DNA of 64,000 bases from Kitasatospora sp. NBC_01287 (GCF_026340565.1 NZ_JAPEPB010000001.1:4316501-4380500), one strand, 5' to 3'. Shown: positions 22,582 to 31,400, counted from the first letter of the stretch. A program made the numbers and translations. The notes: a model not told the origin generated them from the letters alone.

Positions 22582-23238
22582 TCAGCCGGCCGCCAGATAC
22601 GCCAACCGCACCCGGCGCAGCCAGTCCTCCACCGGCGCCTCGTCCGGCGCGGCGGGCAGCGCTCCCGGGCGGTCCAGCCGCCGCTCGGCCTCCGCCAGCA
22701 GCGGCCCCGCCACCTCCGGAGACTCCGCGATCCGCTCCCCCAGCTCACGCACCCGCTCGGGGTCGGCGAGCCGCACCCGCAGCTCCCCGCTCTCGTGCAG
22801 ACCCACCGCCTGCTCCAGCAGCCGCACCAGGTGTCGCGCGTGCTTGGCCGCCCGCGGCCCGGCCTGCCTGGTCCGCAGCTTGCGGAACTGCTGCCCCGCG
22901 TACCCGAGATACGCCGAGCGCACCGCCCCCGCACTCAGGAACCGCTCCCGCAGCCCGATCAGCTCCTCCCCCAACGGCGTCCGCTCCTCGTACAACTCCC
23001 CCGGCAACCATACGAGTTCGGACGCCGTCGGATTGCACACCAACGCCAGCCGGCACCACTTCGCCACCTCGTGCCACGTCCGGTCCGGCCCCGTACTCAC
23101 CACCGACTCCACCGGCCGCCGCAACCCGTGCAACTCCCCCGTCGCCACCGCGAACACCCCGAGCCGATCCACATCCGACCCGACCCGCGCCAACCCGTAC
23201 GCGGTCGACCCGACCACCCCGGAGAGCAGTACGTGCAT
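22582..23238 (-). CDS. Predicted nucleotidyltransferase (DNA polymerase beta superfamily)
   Basis: The 218-residue protein begins MHVLLSGVVGSTAYGLARVGSDVDRLGVFAV, the GS-x10-DxD pattern of the polymerase beta nucleotidyltransferase fold (Asp residues of SDVD bind metal), and has a helical C-terminal part (RKLRTRQAGPRAAKHARHLVRLLEQAVGL). Related genes occur in streptomycetes and phages; the substrate is not defined. The ATG at 23238 is chosen because CAAGGGGGAGTC precedes it. It is divergent from the SRA-like nuclease gene. Confidence 0.82.
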   Translation of the reverse strand: MHVLLSGVVGSTAYGLARVGSDVDRLGVFAVATGELHGLRRPVESVVSTGPDRTWHEVAKWCRLALVCNPTASELVWLPGELYEERTPLGEELIGLRERFLSAGAVRSAYLGYAGQQFRKLRTRQAGPRAAKHARHLVRLLEQAVGLHESGELRVRLADPERVRELGERIAESPEVAGPLLAEAERRLDRPGALPAAPDEAPVEDWLRRVRLAYLAAG

Positions 23239-23419
23239 GACTCCCCCTTGCCTCACGGCAGTAGCTACGCTGACCATCAACTCCGCACCATCCTGCTCCT
23301 GCCCACTGCGGGACAGCGAGCGCCTTTCTAGCACGGCTGCTGGGCAGCAAGTCAGCCGACCGTCAGCCAACGATGCGATGATCAGGGTCCGCAAGAGACA
23401 TACAGTGCGAGGGAGAGCC

Positions 23420-24361
23420 ATGGAGCTTGTTCTTGGCAAGAAGTATCGCCGAACCGAACTGCACGACGCCTTCGGTGGCAGTCGGCAGAGCGGAATTGCG
23501 CACTGCCGACGCGAACCAGTGATCCTGCTCTTCAGCAATCCCGCCAAGGGTCGCCATCATGGCTACCATGACGGCTGGGGTCCCGATGGAATATTCTATT
23601 ACTGCGGAGAGGGCCAGATTGGCCCTCAACAGCTCTCCTCACAGGGAAATAAAGCTCTCCTGCACCACCAAAAGGATCAGCGAGCCGTTCACCTATTCCT
23701 GGCGAGCCCTGACAGCCTTCACGTTTACCACGGCCAGTTCTCCCTGGCCTCCGATGTTCCATACCGCTTCACCGAGGCGCCCGAAACGAACGGCGGCCCG
23801 CTGCGCACGGTCATCACCTTCCGACTTGAGCCAGTGAGTGACGTCCTGGCTGGTGGCCCTGTCCTGCCGCATGCCCCGACCGCCACACCCGAACAAGAAG
23901 CCACGGTCACGGTGGAAGACATCGAAATTGAAGCGCATAAAACCAAGACGATCCTCATCTCCCCTTCCGCGGAGCCGAGGAGCTTTTCACGCATTGAATC
24001 TGCACTCGTCCAGGAGTACTGCCGCCACATGGAGTCCACCGGACACCGGCTCACTCGCAAGCGCATCACTCAGCCCGGCGAGAGCAGTTCTCTCTACAGC
24101 GATATCTTCAACTCGACCGAGAACCTACTGATCGAGGCCAAGGGATCAATAACCCGCGAAGCCATCCGCATGGGCATCGGTCAACTCCTGGACTATCGAC
24201 GCTTCATCGATCCCCGCCCGGAGCTGGCGCTCCTGGTGCCCGGCAAGCCGCGGCCGGATCTCCTTTCGCTCTGTGCGGACCTCGCCATCTCGGTGATCTG
24301 GCCACACGAAACCGGATACCAGCACGCCACTGCCAACCAGAGCGGCACGAATAACAGTTAG
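23420..24361 (+). CDS. Putative modification-dependent restriction endonuclease: SRA-like domain plus PD-(D/E)XK nuclease
   Basis: The 313-residue protein begins with a domain like the SRA-type region of ScoMcrA: GKKYRRTELHDAFGGSRQSGI, PVILLFSN, HHGYHDGWGPDGIFYYCGEGQIG, QGNKALLHHQ and VHLFLASP. In ScoMcrA this domain binds 5-methylcytosine DNA. The C-terminal half (about 195-310) has SDIFNSTENLLIEAKGSITREAIRMGIGQLLDY, a good PD-(D/E)XK core (Asp, then Glu-Ala-Lys). ScoMcrA itself uses an HNH nuclease, so the fusion differs. It is a solitary candidate type IV restriction enzyme with no methyltransferase beside it. Third-position GC is clearly lower than in the neighbouring genes, suggesting transfer. 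The ATG follows GAGGGAGAG. Confidence 0.75.
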   Translation: MELVLGKKYRRTELHDAFGGSRQSGIAHCRREPVILLFSNPAKGRHHGYHDGWGPDGIFYYCGEGQIGPQQLSSQGNKALLHHQKDQRAVHLFLASPDSLHVYHGQFSLASDVPYRFTEAPETNGGPLRTVITFRLEPVSDVLAGGPVLPHAPTATPEQEATVTVEDIEIEAHKTKTILISPSAEPRSFSRIESALVQEYCRHMESTGHRLTRKRITQPGESSSLYSDIFNSTENLLIEAKGSITREAIRMGIGQLLDYRRFIDPRPELALLVPGKPRPDLLSLCADLAISVIWPHETGYQHATANQSGTNNS

Positions 24362-24408
24362 GGTCGGAGCCAGGCTACTGACGCCACAACTATCGATAGG
24401 AGCCCCCC

Positions 24409-24726
24409 ATGCCCAAGCCCCCCACCACCTTCCCCACCACCACCCTCATCGCCGCCGCCGGCCTCCTCGGCGGCTACGGCACGGCCCGTTGGAGCGGCAA
24501 CCGGCAGCTCGGGGGTGTCGTGCTGGTGGCGGCCGGGGCGGGGGCGGCGTACCGGTGGCGGCGGGAGGCGGGGGGTGGGGCTGCGGTGGCGCTGACGGGG
24601 TTGTACGTGGCGGCGTTCGGGGGGTCGCATCCGCTGGCGAAGAGGATCGGGGCCTGGCCGTCGGTGTTCGCGGTGACCGGTGCGGTGACCGCCGCTTCGG
24701 TGCTGGCCACGCGCGGGCGGAGCTGA
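24409..24726 (+). CDS. Small membrane protein of unknown function
   Basis: The 105-residue protein has three likely membrane helices separated by short basic loops (LIAAAGLLGGYGTA, LGGVVLVAAGAGAAYRWRREAG, VALTGLYVAAFGGSHPLAKRIGAWPSVFAVTGAVTAASVLA). GC content returns to the local high level here, in contrast to the nuclease gene just upstream. A weak AGGAGCC lies before the ATG. I know of related hypothetical proteins in streptomycetes but no function. Confidence 0.65.
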   Translation: MPKPPTTFPTTTLIAAAGLLGGYGTARWSGNRQLGGVVLVAAGAGAAYRWRREAGGGAAVALTGLYVAAFGGSHPLAKRIGAWPSVFAVTGAVTAASVLATRGRS

Positions 24727-24906
24727 GCGCGTCCCGTAAGGAGGCCTCGTGCGGAGCGGGGCAGGCCCTGGTGACAGCGGGGCGGGAACGGGGCAGGATC
24801 AGAGTGGCTACCCAGGAGGCCGCCGGGGGTCACAGGCAGTCGCGGCCGGGGGCGGGGAGCCGGGGTAGGACGTCGGGGACGGGCGTCGGCGGACAGGGGG
24901 ACGGCG

Positions 24907-25782
24907 ATGGGCCGGGGCGGGCACGAGGTTCTGCTGGGCTGCTGGTGGGCCGGCTTGGCGCTGCTGGTGATGGGGGTGCCGGCGATCGCCCTGGGACTTA
25001 CCAGGTTCGCTCGGCGCGGCACCGAGGTGCAGGGCACGGTCGCCGAGGTCCAGGTCCAGGAGCGGGGAGGGTCCGCCACGTTGCTCCCGCTGGTGCGGTT
25101 CACCGATCCCGCCTCGGAGCGCGAGGTGATCGGGTCGCCCTCGTGCGGGCGGGTGCCGCTGGCCGGCTGGCCCGGGCAGCCGATCGCGGTGCGGTATCTG
25201 CCCGGTACGCCGGACCGGTTCCAGATCGGGCCGCAGACCAGCGTGTTCGACGTGGCGCTGACCAGCCTGCTGGTGATGACCCTGGGTTCGGTCGCGCTGG
25301 TGCTGACCCGGTGGACCGATCCGGACGCGATCGCGACCAGCGCGGTACTCGCCGCGTCCGGCCTCGCGTTGACCACCGCCACCGTGCTGACCCGTCGCGC
25401 GAGCCGGTTCGAGCGGTGTACCAGGCTGCGGGACAAGGGAGTTGTCGGCTGTGGACGGATCGTCGCAACCCTGGTGGTGGACGGCGGCGGGGACGGCGCG
25501 CACCGCTACCACCCGGTGCTCAGCTTCACCGCGGCCGGCGGCGAGCAGGTGACCGGGGTCGACCTGCGCACCCACAGCCGGGAGGCCTACCCACTGGACG
25601 ACGCTCCGGTCCCGGTCCGCCACCTGCCCGACAATCCGCTGAACTTCGGGCTCGACGCCTCGGTGCGGCAGAGGTTCGCCGCCAAGGGGCCGGCCATGAC
25701 CGCCATCGGCTTCGGCCTGGTCGCGGCACTCGCCTGCTGCGGAGTGCTGGTGATGGTGGGGACCAACCTCACCAACCGCTGA
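24907..25782 (+). CDS. Membrane protein with two DUF3592-like domains
   Basis: The 291-residue protein has a membrane helix (CWWAGLALLVMGVPAIALGL), an extracytoplasmic DUF3592-like barrel (GTVAEVQVQERGGSATLLPLVRFTDPASEREV, then PIAVRYLPGTPDRFQIG), two central helices and a second copy of the pattern (KGVVGCGRIVATLVVDGGGDGAHRYHPVLSFTAAGGEQV, VPVRHLPDNPLNFGLD), ending in a fourth helix. DUF3592 proteins are membrane proteins of unknown function. The 180 bases upstream hold no gene. No partner is evident. Confidence 0.75.
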   Translation: MGRGGHEVLLGCWWAGLALLVMGVPAIALGLTRFARRGTEVQGTVAEVQVQERGGSATLLPLVRFTDPASEREVIGSPSCGRVPLAGWPGQPIAVRYLPGTPDRFQIGPQTSVFDVALTSLLVMTLGSVALVLTRWTDPDAIATSAVLAASGLALTTATVLTRRASRFERCTRLRDKGVVGCGRIVATLVVDGGGDGAHRYHPVLSFTAAGGEQVTGVDLRTHSREAYPLDDAPVPVRHLPDNPLNFGLDASVRQRFAAKGPAMTAIGFGLVAALACCGVLVMVGTNLTNR

Positions 25783-25804
25783 CCGGCCCCCACCCCAAGG
25801 ACGC

Positions 25805-25880
25805 CCGCCCCGAGTCACGCCCCCACCCTGAGTCACGCACCTGAGTCACGCTCCTGAGTCACGCCCCCGGGTCACACCCC
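25805..25880. repeat. TGAGTCACGC repeats around a stop codon
   Basis: At least five imperfect copies of a 10- to 14-base unit containing GAGTCACGC occur here. One copy supplies the minus-strand TGA (25846-25848) of the PARG-like gene, so the last codons of that gene are repeat-derived. Confidence 0.75.
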
Positions 25881-26760
25881 CGAACCGCGCCTCGAAGGCC
25901 GCCCGGTTCGCCGAGACCGGCGAGCGGTCCCGGACCGCGAAGACCACGCGCTCGAACGCCGCCCCGTACGAGGCCAGCGCGACCGCGAAGGCCTCCGCGA
26001 CCTGCGCCGGATCGTTGCGGAACACCCCGCACCCCCACGCCCCCAGCACCAGCTGCCGCACCTCGTGCCGGGCCGCCACCGCGAGCACCCGGGTGGCCCG
26101 CTCGGCCAGCAGCCCGCGCAGGTCGGCGGTTTCACCGCGCAGCGCCAGCTGGCCGGCGTTGGGCGCGGCAGCGGTCAGGAACGAGACGGGATACGGCCGC
26201 GCCAGCAGCGCACCGTGCCCGTCGCGGATCACCGGCACGTCCGGCGAGAAGATCACCCGGTGGCTGTACCGGAGGTCGGTCGAGGCGCGGTGCGCCGCGT
26301 AGTGGTCGGGTGCCGCCAGCAGGCAGTGGTAGAGCAGGGCGGTCCGGCACAGGTCCTCCTCCTGCGCCCGGGCACCGCGCAGGTAGCCGCCGCCGGGATT
26401 GCGCGCGGAGGCGAAGTTGAGGACGCCGACCCGGGGCAGCGCCGTGCCACCGGCCCGCACCAGCCGGTCGGCGGCCTCCAGGCTGCCCTCGGCGGTGACC
26501 TCGACGGTGAGCCCGACGGTGAGCCCGGCGGTGGGCCCGGCGGTGAGCTCAGCGGCCAAGTCGCCGGGGCCGGGAGCGGGGACGGCGGCCGGAGCGCCTG
26601 GCGGGACGTCATCCGGCCCCGGCCCGTACGCGACGGTGCCGGCCCGGGCCGCCGCCAGCGCCCCACCGACCGCCACCGCTCTGCCACCGGCCGCCCGGTA
26701 GTCGCCGCGCTCCGCGATCTCCTCGTTCTCCCGGGCCACTTGATGCAGTCTGCTGCTCAT
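25846..26760 (-). CDS. Microbial PARG-like (TIGR02452/DUF2263) protein
   Basis: The 304-residue protein contains the macrodomain-type signature of bacterial poly(ADP-ribose) glycohydrolases: VGVLNFASARNPGGGYLRGARAQEEDLCR, with GGG followed by QEE as in human and Thermomonospora PARG. YSHRVIFSPDVPVIRD and LGAWGCGVFRNDPAQVAEAF follow as in TIGR02452. It would remove ADP-ribose polymers or hydrolyse an ADP-ribosyl bond. A low-complexity insertion (about 50-90, repeated TAGPTAGLTVGLTVEVTAE) is encoded by DNA repeats. The start at 26760 (MSSRLHQ) is chosen over an upstream in-frame ATG because the extra residues do not resemble the family. The C-terminus GRDSGA comes from a repeat. Confidence 0.85.
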   Translation of the reverse strand: MSSRLHQVARENEEIAERGDYRAAGGRAVAVGGALAAARAGTVAYGPGPDDVPPGAPAAVPAPGPGDLAAELTAGPTAGLTVGLTVEVTAEGSLEAADRLVRAGGTALPRVGVLNFASARNPGGGYLRGARAQEEDLCRTALLYHCLLAAPDHYAAHRASTDLRYSHRVIFSPDVPVIRDGHGALLARPYPVSFLTAAAPNAGQLALRGETADLRGLLAERATRVLAVAARHEVRQLVLGAWGCGVFRNDPAQVAEAFAVALASYGAAFERVVFAVRDRSPVSANRAAFEARFGGVTRGRDSGA

Positions 26761-26896
26761 CCCGCTGACGGTAGGGGCCATCGCCGCCACCCGCCACCGA
26801 GTAACGGCGCCGGGAACGACAGCGGGCCCGCCCCACCGGAGTGGAACGGGCCCGCCATGCGATCAGTTGATCAGGCGATCAGCCGATCAGCCTGCG

Positions 26897-29278
26897 TCAG
26901 TTCTTCCAACGCGGCTTGCGGTCGCCGCCGTTGAAGCCGCCGCCGCTGCCGCTGCCACCGCGGTTGTCACGGTCACCGAAGGAACGGCCGCCACCGAAGC
27001 CACCGCGGTCGCGGTCGCCGCCGAAGGAGCCACCCTGCGGACGACCGCCCGAGCGGTGGTCGTCACGGCGGGCGAACGGACGGCTGGTGCTGCCGCCGTT
27101 GCCGCTGCCACTGCCACCGCGGTTGTCACGGTCACCGAACGAGCGGGCCGGACGGTCACCGAAGGAACGGGCCGGACGGTCGTCGCGGTCACGACCGCCA
27201 CCGAAGCCACCACGGTTGTCACGGTCACCGAACGAACGGGCCGGACGGTCACCGAACGAACGGCCGCCACGGTCGTCACGGTCACGACCGCCACCGAAGC
27301 CGCCACGGTTGTCACGGTTGTCACGGTCACCGAAGGAACGGGCCGGACGGTCGTCGCGGTCACGACCGCCACCGAAACCGCCACGGTTGTCACGGTCACC
27401 GAACGAACGGGCCGGACGGTCACCGAACGAACGGCCGCCACGGTCGTCACGGTCACGACCGCCACCGAAGCCGCCACGGTTGTCACGGTCACCGAAGGAA
27501 CGGGCCGGACGGTCGTCGCGGTCACGACCGCCACCGAAGCCACCACGGTTGTCACGGTCACCGGACGAACGACCACCACGGTCGTCGCGGTCACGCCCGC
27601 CACGGTCGCCGAACGACGGACGGTCGTTGCGCGCCTCGCGGTAGGCCGGCGTCCGCTCCTCACGGGGCTCGCGCACCTCGCGCACCGGTGCGACCTCGGC
27701 TGCCTGGGCCGCCACGGCCTCCGCACCCTCGGTCACGGCCTCGGCGGCCGGCGCCTCGTCCTCGATGCCCAGCTCGGCCCGCTCGCGCGCCGCGCGCGCC
27801 GACAGCCGGTCGGCCTCCTCGCGCAGCTCGGTCGCCCGGCGCTGCGCGCGCTCCAGCTGACGGCTCATCTCGGCGACCTCGCGCTCCGCCGCACCGGCGA
27901 TGCCCGAGGCGCTCTCCGCCTGGACCTCGACCAGCGAGCGGGCACCGGTGATCTTGGCGACCTCGGCGTCGAAGGCGTGGTCCAGGATGTGGCGCGAGGC
28001 GTCGACGCCCGCGTCCTCCATCAGGCGGAAGACGCCGCGGCGCTGGTGCGGCAGCACCAGGGTGACGACGGCGCCCGAGCGACCGGCCCGAGCGGTGCGG
28101 CCGGAGCGGTGCAGGTAGTCCTTGTGGTCCCCGGCCGGGTCCACGTTGAGCACCAGGTCGATGCCGTCCACGTGGATACCGCGAGCGGCGACGTCGGTGG
28201 CCACGACCACGTTGACGTAGCCGTCCTTGAAGTCGCCCAGCACCCGGGTACGGGCGCCCTGGGTCATGCCGCCGTGCAGCGCGTCGGCCTTGACCCCGGC
28301 CTCGATCAGCTGCTCGGCGACCCGGTCGGCCCCCATCTGGGTGCGGACGAAGATGATCGTGCGGCCCTTGCGGGCGGCGATCGCGTTGGTGATCGGCGCC
28401 TTGTCCTTGGGCTTCACCACGAGGATGTGGTGGCTCATGGTGGTGACCGCGCCCTGGGCCGCGTCGACCTCGTGGGTGACCGGGTTGCTCAGGTAGCGCT
28501 TGACCAGGCTGTCGATCTCGTTCTCCAGGGTGGCGGAGAAGAGCAGGCGCTGGCCGCCGGCCGGCACCTGGTCGAGGATCTCGGTGACCTCGGGCAGGAA
28601 GCCCATGTCGGCCATCTGGTCGGCCTCGTCGAGCACCACGGTCTGGACGTCGGCGAGCTTGGCGGTGCCGCGGTTGATCAGGTCGCGCAGGCGGCCGGGG
28701 GTGGCGACCAGGACGTCGACACCGCGCTCCAGCGCGTAGATCTGGTTGGACATCGAGGTGCCGCCGCAGACGACCTTGAGCTTGAGGCCGAGCACCGAGC
28801 CGAACGGCTCCAGCGCGTCGGCGACCTGCATGGCCAGCTCGCGGGTCGGCACCAGGATCAGGCCGCGGGGGTGCTTGGGCTTGGTGCGCTCGCCGTCGGC
28901 GAGGCGGGTGAGCAGCGGCAGGCCGAAGCTCAGGGTCTTGCCGGAGCCGGTGCGACCGCGGCCCAGCACGTCCTTGCCGGCCAGCGCGTCCGGGATGGTC
29001 GCGGCCTGGATCGGGAACGGGGTGGTCACACCGCGCTTGGCGAGGGCACGCACGACGTCGTCGTGCAGGCCGAGGTCACCGAACGTGATGGTCGGCTCCG
29101 CCTCGGCGGTCTCGGTCTCGGCGGTGTCGCCGGCCTCGATGGCCTCATCGGCCTCGAAGGCGGCAAGGGAGTCGGTGTCGATCAGGTCGGTGGCGGCGTC
29201 GAGGGCTTCGTCCTGGCCGATGAGCTCGCTCTGGGCGGACGCGGGCATGACGAAGCGGTCGTCGTCAACGAGAGACAT
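26897..29278 (-). CDS. DEAD-box RNA helicase with long repetitive RGG-like tail
   Basis: The 793-residue protein has the DEAD-box order: Q motif TPFPIQAATIPDALAGKDV, motif I GRGRTGSGKT, motif II VLDEADQM, SAT in LLFSATLE, and motif VI HRSGRTARAG. After a coiled region (about 440-520) the last 270 residues are repeats of RDRDDRPARSFGDRDNRGGFGGG and variants, an intrinsically disordered RNA-binding tail of the kind that promotes condensates. The DNA repeats at 26940-27600 are almost certainly coding, and copy number is prone to change by slippage. Homologues in streptomycetes act in RNA decay and cold adaptation. The start MSLVDDDRF is preceded by GGAAGGTTTTGC. Confidence 0.93.
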   Translation of the reverse strand: MSLVDDDRFVMPASAQSELIGQDEALDAATDLIDTDSLAAFEADEAIEAGDTAETETAEAEPTITFGDLGLHDDVVRALAKRGVTTPFPIQAATIPDALAGKDVLGRGRTGSGKTLSFGLPLLTRLADGERTKPKHPRGLILVPTRELAMQVADALEPFGSVLGLKLKVVCGGTSMSNQIYALERGVDVLVATPGRLRDLINRGTAKLADVQTVVLDEADQMADMGFLPEVTEILDQVPAGGQRLLFSATLENEIDSLVKRYLSNPVTHEVDAAQGAVTTMSHHILVVKPKDKAPITNAIAARKGRTIIFVRTQMGADRVAEQLIEAGVKADALHGGMTQGARTRVLGDFKDGYVNVVVATDVAARGIHVDGIDLVLNVDPAGDHKDYLHRSGRTARAGRSGAVVTLVLPHQRRGVFRLMEDAGVDASRHILDHAFDAEVAKITGARSLVEVQAESASGIAGAAEREVAEMSRQLERAQRRATELREEADRLSARAARERAELGIEDEAPAAEAVTEGAEAVAAQAAEVAPVREVREPREERTPAYREARNDRPSFGDRGGRDRDDRGGRSSGDRDNRGGFGGGRDRDDRPARSFGDRDNRGGFGGGRDRDDRGGRSFGDRPARSFGDRDNRGGFGGGRDRDDRPARSFGDRDNRDNRGGFGGGRDRDDRGGRSFGDRPARSFGDRDNRGGFGGGRDRDDRPARSFGDRPARSFGDRDNRGGSGSGNGGSTSRPFARRDDHRSGGRPQGGSFGGDRDRGGFGGGRSFGDRDNRGGSGSGGGFNGGDRKPRWKN

Positions 29279-29473
29279 GCAAAACCTTCCGGAAGTGGCA
29301 CGCGCCAAAGTCCGGGGTTCTGACTTACAACCGCCTCTATGCGGTCAGCCACGGATCGCCGGAACGCGCCAAGGGCGCCAGATGGGTAAAGGGCGCCAGA
29401 CAAATGAATCAAACGAACGATCTACCACCATAGACGAACCATGACTCCGAAGGCAAATGCGCTGGTCGACCCG

Positions 29474-30502
29474 TCAATGTGCGGCCGAACCGGCACCCCC
29501 GGCAGCGGATCCGCTTCCCGCTCCGCCACTCGATCCGCTGCCACCGCCACTGCCGCTGCCGCCACCGGCCCCGCCGGCCGACGGGGCGGGCACGGCGGAC
29601 TGGGACGCCGGCGGGCCGGACGGGTGTCCACCGCCCGCGGTCGAGCCGCCGGAGGAGCCGGGGCTCTCCGATGCTCCACCGCCCGACGCCCCGCCACCCG
29701 CCACGCCGCCCGCGCCACCGGAGCCGGTCGCCCCGGCCGAGCCGCCCGGGCTCGCGGACGCGCCGCCGGCCGAGCCCGCACCGCCGCCGGCCGTGCCGCT
29801 CCCGCCACCGGCTCCCGCGCTCGGCGCACCGGCCCCTGCGGTGGCGCCGCCCGCGCCGCCGGAGCCGCCCGAGCCCGAGGTCTGGCCGCTGCGCTGGCCA
29901 TCGCCGGCTCCTGGCGCACCGCCCGCCGCCCCGGCGCCCGCGCCGCCACCGGGCGCCCCCGGCTGGTTGGCCTCCGGCGGGGGCGCGGGCACGGCGACCA
30001 CGCCCCCGGGCAGGCCGGGCGCCGGTGACACGCCCGGACTCGGGTCGCTCACCGGAGCCACCTCGCCGCCGCCCGCCGCACCCGCCGAGCCGGCGCCCGA
30101 AGCGTTCTCCCCCCGGTTCCCGCCCGGCCGCTCCGCCCGTCCGGCGGACCGCCCGCTCGGGCTCGCTCCGCCGGACGGCCGCCCGCTCGAACCGGCCGGC
30201 CCCGAGGCGTGCCCGACCGGCTGCTGGTTCGCCCCCGAACCCACCTCCATGCACCCGGCCGCGCTCAGCCCGGCCAGCGCCAGCACAGCCGTGCGGACCG
30301 CCACCGAGCGGAACACCGCCGCCCGCTCCGACCCGCGGGAGCCGCTCGCCCCGCGAGCCGCCCGCGCGACGGCCGCCGCCCGGGCACCGCGCACCCGCGC
30401 CGCCACCGAGACCCGCTCGCCGCTCGCCCGCACCCGCCCGGCCACGGCCCGCGCCGCCGCATCCCGGTGACTCGAACGCCAGCTCGTACCCGTCGGAACC
30501 AT
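29474..30502 (-). CDS. Gly/Ala/Ser-rich lipoprotein
   Basis: The 342-residue product has a basic N-terminus, a hydrophobic stretch and a lipobox (AVLALAGLSAAGC, lipidated Cys near residue 94), so it should be anchored to the outer face of the membrane. The mature part is almost wholly low-complexity (GGSGGAGGATAGAGAPSAGAGGGSG and similar), with no recognisable domain after about residue 180. The start is uncertain: ATG at 30502 gives a long basic leader; the true start may lie closer to the signal peptide. It separates the DEAD helicase gene from the divergent metallopeptidase gene, a layout I recall as common in streptomycetes. Two other frames are open, but only this one has a lipobox. Confidence 0.6.
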   Translation of the reverse strand: MVPTGTSWRSSHRDAAARAVAGRVRASGERVSVAARVRGARAAAVARAARGASGSRGSERAAVFRSVAVRTAVLALAGLSAAGCMEVGSGANQQPVGHASGPAGSSGRPSGGASPSGRSAGRAERPGGNRGENASGAGSAGAAGGGEVAPVSDPSPGVSPAPGLPGGVVAVPAPPPEANQPGAPGGGAGAGAAGGAPGAGDGQRSGQTSGSGGSGGAGGATAGAGAPSAGAGGGSGTAGGGAGSAGGASASPGGSAGATGSGGAGGVAGGGASGGGASESPGSSGGSTAGGGHPSGPPASQSAVPAPSAGGAGGGSGSGGGSGSSGGAGSGSAAGGAGSAAH

Positions 30503-30690
30503 TGCCGCCGCCTCTCCCACACGCCCCACCCGGCCGCACCGACCCGCGGCCCTTGCGGTGCCCAACGCCCGTCAGGCCCGGGGGACACGGCCCGTGCGAC
30601 GGCGGATCGCCCGCCGACCGGACGCGCACCGCGGCCGATCGGACGGGCCATCACCTGGCACACCCTCACCCGGGCCACGACAATGGGCCC

Positions 30691-31038
30691 GTGGACATGA
30701 GCCGGGACGATTTCGAATCGCTGGTCAGCGACGCGCTCGACCAGATCCCCCCGCAGCTGGCGGCGATGATGGACAACGTCGCCGTCTTCGTCGAGGACGA
30801 ACCCGACCCGGCGAACCCGGAGCTGCTCGGGCTCTACGAGGGCACTCCCCTCACCGAGCGGGGCGAGTGGTACGCCGGCGTCCTCCCCGATCGGATCATC
30901 ATCTACCGCGGCCCCACCCTGCGCCTGTGCGAGACCCGGGAGCTGGTCGTCGCCGAGGTCCGCACCACCGTGATCCACGAGGTCGCCCACCACTTCGGCT
31001 TCGACGACCACGAGTTGCACGAACTCGGCTGGTCCTGA
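30691..31038 (+). CDS. Zincin-like metallopeptidase (DUF1025 type)
   Basis: The 115-residue protein has the conserved zincin core VIHEVAHHFGFDD (HExxH plus nearby Asp) and family segments PPQLAAMMDNVAVFVEDEP and LLGLYEGTPLTERGEWYAGVLPDRIIIYRGP. This small metallopeptidase family is widespread in actinobacteria; its substrates are unknown. A GTG at 30691 or an ATG at 30697 can start it; GACAAT lies a few bases upstream as a possible -10 box, so the mRNA may be nearly leaderless. It is followed by the tRNA-Glu/Asp/Phe cluster. Confidence 0.87.
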   Translation: MDMSRDDFESLVSDALDQIPPQLAAMMDNVAVFVEDEPDPANPELLGLYEGTPLTERGEWYAGVLPDRIIIYRGPTLRLCETRELVVAEVRTTVIHEVAHHFGFDDHELHELGWS

Positions 31039-31094
31039 CCCGTCAGGCGCCGCGGCCCCGAGCGACAGCCCCGGCCCGACCGGCCGAAACCGTT

Positions 31095-31123
31095 TTGGCG
31101 TTCCCGCCCGCATCCCATATGCT
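31095..31123 (+). promoter_or_regulatory. Promoter of the tRNA-Glu/Asp/Phe cluster
   Basis: TTGGCG (31095-31100) and TATGCT (31118-31123) are spaced by 17 bp and point at tRNA-Glu, which begins 45 bases further on. Confidence 0.68.
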
Positions 31124-31167
31124 TCTCGACGTCCCCGACCGCTGGAACACAGCCGGGCGGGCCGAAA

Positions 31168-31240
31168 GCCCTCATCGTCTAGTGGCCCAGGACGCCGCCC
31201 TTTCAAGGCGGTAGCACGGGTTCGAATCCCGTTGGGGGCA
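31168..31240 (+). tRNA. tRNA-Glu (anticodon UUC)
   Basis: A 73-base cloverleaf: acceptor GCCCTCA with TGGGGGC, anticodon stem-loop CCGCCCTTTCAAGGCGG with TTC, T arm ACGGGTTCGAATCCCGT, discriminator A. It is the first of three tRNAs in the order Glu, Asp, Phe. Confidence 0.97.
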
Positions 31241-31299
31241 CGCAGTACAGCAAGGCAGCGTCACCCGTAGTACAGTCCAGGGTCGCAAGGCTCTGTCAA

Positions 31300-31373
31300 G
31301 GTCCTGTGGAGCAGTTGGTTAGCTCGCCACCCTGTCAAGGTGGAGGTCGCGGGTTCAAGTCCCGTCAGGATCG
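31300..31373 (+). tRNA. tRNA-Asp (anticodon GUC), first copy
   Basis: A 74-base cloverleaf with acceptor GGTCCTG and CAGGATC (one G-T pair), anticodon stem-loop CCACCCTGTCAAGGTGG with GTC and T arm GCGGGTTCAAGTCCCGT. A nearly identical second copy lies at 49532-49605. Confidence 0.97.
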
Positions 31374-31400
31374 CTCATCCCGCAAGGGATGGTGCAGTAC

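Noticed and set aside
27000..27600. Possible CRISPR array in regularly repeated DNA
   Set aside because: The repeats are in-frame codons of the helicase tail without unique spacers of constant length.
26867..29323. Long plus-strand frame opposite the DEAD helicase, Thr/Val-rich
   Set aside because: It is an antisense shadow of the repetitive coding sequence and lacks domains.
29409..30629. Alternative minus-strand frame with Arg/Gly-rich product overlapping the lipoprotein gene
   Set aside because: It has no lipobox or recognisable domain; the lipoprotein frame does.
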